A stretch of 20,859 bases of DNA from a virus. Positions 20,450-20,859 of this stretch are shown here, in pieces (the stretch's first letter is position 1; each line of letters begins with the position of its first letter). The position numbers and the translations under genes were made by a program. The notes under the pieces were generated by a model. It did no database searches. It saw only the letters and a list, made by a program, of their open reading frames with translations, and was not told the origin of the DNA. The stretch spans positions 1-20,859 of IMG/VR virus record IMGVR_UViG_3300017706_002460; one strand, 5' to 3'.

Positions 20450-20859
20450 TCTTTAAATTTTTTAAATTGTGTTAAATTGTGATTAATATTATATAATGTT
20501 TCTTGGCTTAGGGGTATTAATCCTAATTTATCAATCTTAGTTGATGATTTAGTATATAGCCCATTAGAACTATATTTAACTCCTTCTAAACCATGTATAA
20601 TAGGATTAGAAGTATCTATTGATTCAATAAAAGGAAAATCATTATAATAAGCAAATTCTTGAGGTAAAGCACATCCTAATAAATGTACTCTATCACTTTT
20701 TTCTATTAAATTACTTTTATACATCTTAGATATAGTCATTATACGACCTATCATTTTACCAACTAATGGGTTAGGATGAGGAAATTCTTCAGCATACCAA
20801 TCTGCACCATAACTAAATGCTATTTTTTTATAACCTTGTATTTTTAATATATTATAACA
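20440..20859 (-). CDS. dpdA: DpdA/TGT-like DNA guanine transglycosylase, C-terminal part
   Basis: The frame is open to the right edge, so the start lies outside the window; 139 residues are visible (hand-translated beyond the first Met). Landmarks are IAFSYGADWYAEEFPHPNP, a GRIMTISKMY segment, HLLGCALPQEFAYY and FIESIDTSNPIIHG. The last segment carries an Asp where TGT-fold enzymes place their nucleophile. This pattern matches the phage tgt/DpdA-type enzymes that exchange guanine for a 7-deazaguanine in DNA. The 10-bp overlap with queC and the folE/queD/queE genes downstream support a DNA-modification role rather than a tRNA one. A tRNA-acting TGT cannot be fully excluded without the N-terminal half. 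Confidence 0.75.
   Translation of the reverse strand, partial: CYNILKIQGYKKIAFSYGADWYAEEFPHPNPLVGKMIGRIMTISKMYKSNLIEKSDRVHLLGCALPQEFAYYNDFPFIESIDTSNPIIHGLEGVKYSSNGLYTKSSTKIDKLGLIPLSQETLYNINHNLTQFKKFKECQ

Noticed and set aside
20720-20750. CGTATAAT box inside the dpdA-like gene
   Set aside because: It encodes the conserved GRIM segment, and TTGG lies at a spacing different from the 18 bp of the other motifs; probably chance.
1-20859. tRNA genes, CRISPR arrays, insertion sequences, attachment sites
   Set aside because: Gaps are too short (at most about 80 bp), and I found no repeat arrays, cloverleaf-like segments, transposase or integrase motifs by reading both strands.

Overview
The window is a densely packed, visibly AT-rich stretch of a tailed-phage genome. 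Every gene I accept lies on the minus strand, so transcription runs from the right edge to the left edge. The lineage signal is T4-like: a family B DNA polymerase (gp43, in two reading frames), sliding clamp (gp45), clamp-loader ATPase (gp44) and clamp-loader small subunit (gp62) all sit in one block. About a dozen start codons I inspected have no Shine-Dalgarno sequence and A/T-only leaders instead. Such starts are typical of Bacteroidetes and their phages, so a flavobacterial (possibly marine) host is my inference; it is not proven. I see no tRNA, CRISPR, insertion sequence or integrase, and no gene-free gap longer than about 80 bp.

Layout in transcription order (right to left). (1) 20859-15722, nucleotide and base-modification block: the 3' end of a DpdA/TGT-like transglycosylase, queC, a small membrane protein, thioredoxin, queD, queE, a 44-aa ORF, a staphylococcal-nuclease-like protein, a phosphoribosyltransferase, folE and a MazG/PRA-PH-like pyrophosphohydrolase. 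FolE, QueD, QueE and QueC form the route from GTP to 7-cyano-7-deazaguanine (preQ0). DpdA-type enzymes swap such bases for guanine in DNA, so the phage probably carries 7-deazaguanine-modified DNA. (2) 15732-12240, replication: polymerase part A, polymerase part B, clamp. (3) 12162-9457, chaperones: Hsp20, a 98-aa unknown, GroES and a full-length GroEL, placed between the clamp and the clamp-loader genes. (4) 9455-5797: a 90-aa unknown, gp44, an 81-aa unknown, gp62, a 72-aa unknown, a DUF1599/Nmad1-like protein, a PD-(D/E)XK nuclease with a probable Fe-S cluster, and a small ribbon-helix-helix-like protein. (5) 5783-1, sugar block: two GT-B glycosyltransferases, a 155-aa unknown, a GT2 glycosyltransferase, a DegT-fold PLP sugar enzyme with His at the usual catalytic Lys position, and a partial GT-B-like protein cut by the left edge.

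Three intergenic gaps (before folE, before the 98-aa/groES/groEL run, and before gp44) share a promoter-like pair: TTTG or GTTG, 18 bp, then CGTATATT or TGTATATT. The hsp20 leader instead has a T4-late-like TATAAATA box. A GC-rich 9-mer, AAGGGCGTA, occurs next to both chaperone promoters. Points most worth a second look: the 7-deazaguanine set with divergent metal-site residues in QueC, QueD and QueE; the complete GroEL/GroES/Hsp20 set inside a replisome cluster; and the polymerase broken between motifs B and C at an A-run, where one added base would restore a single protein.
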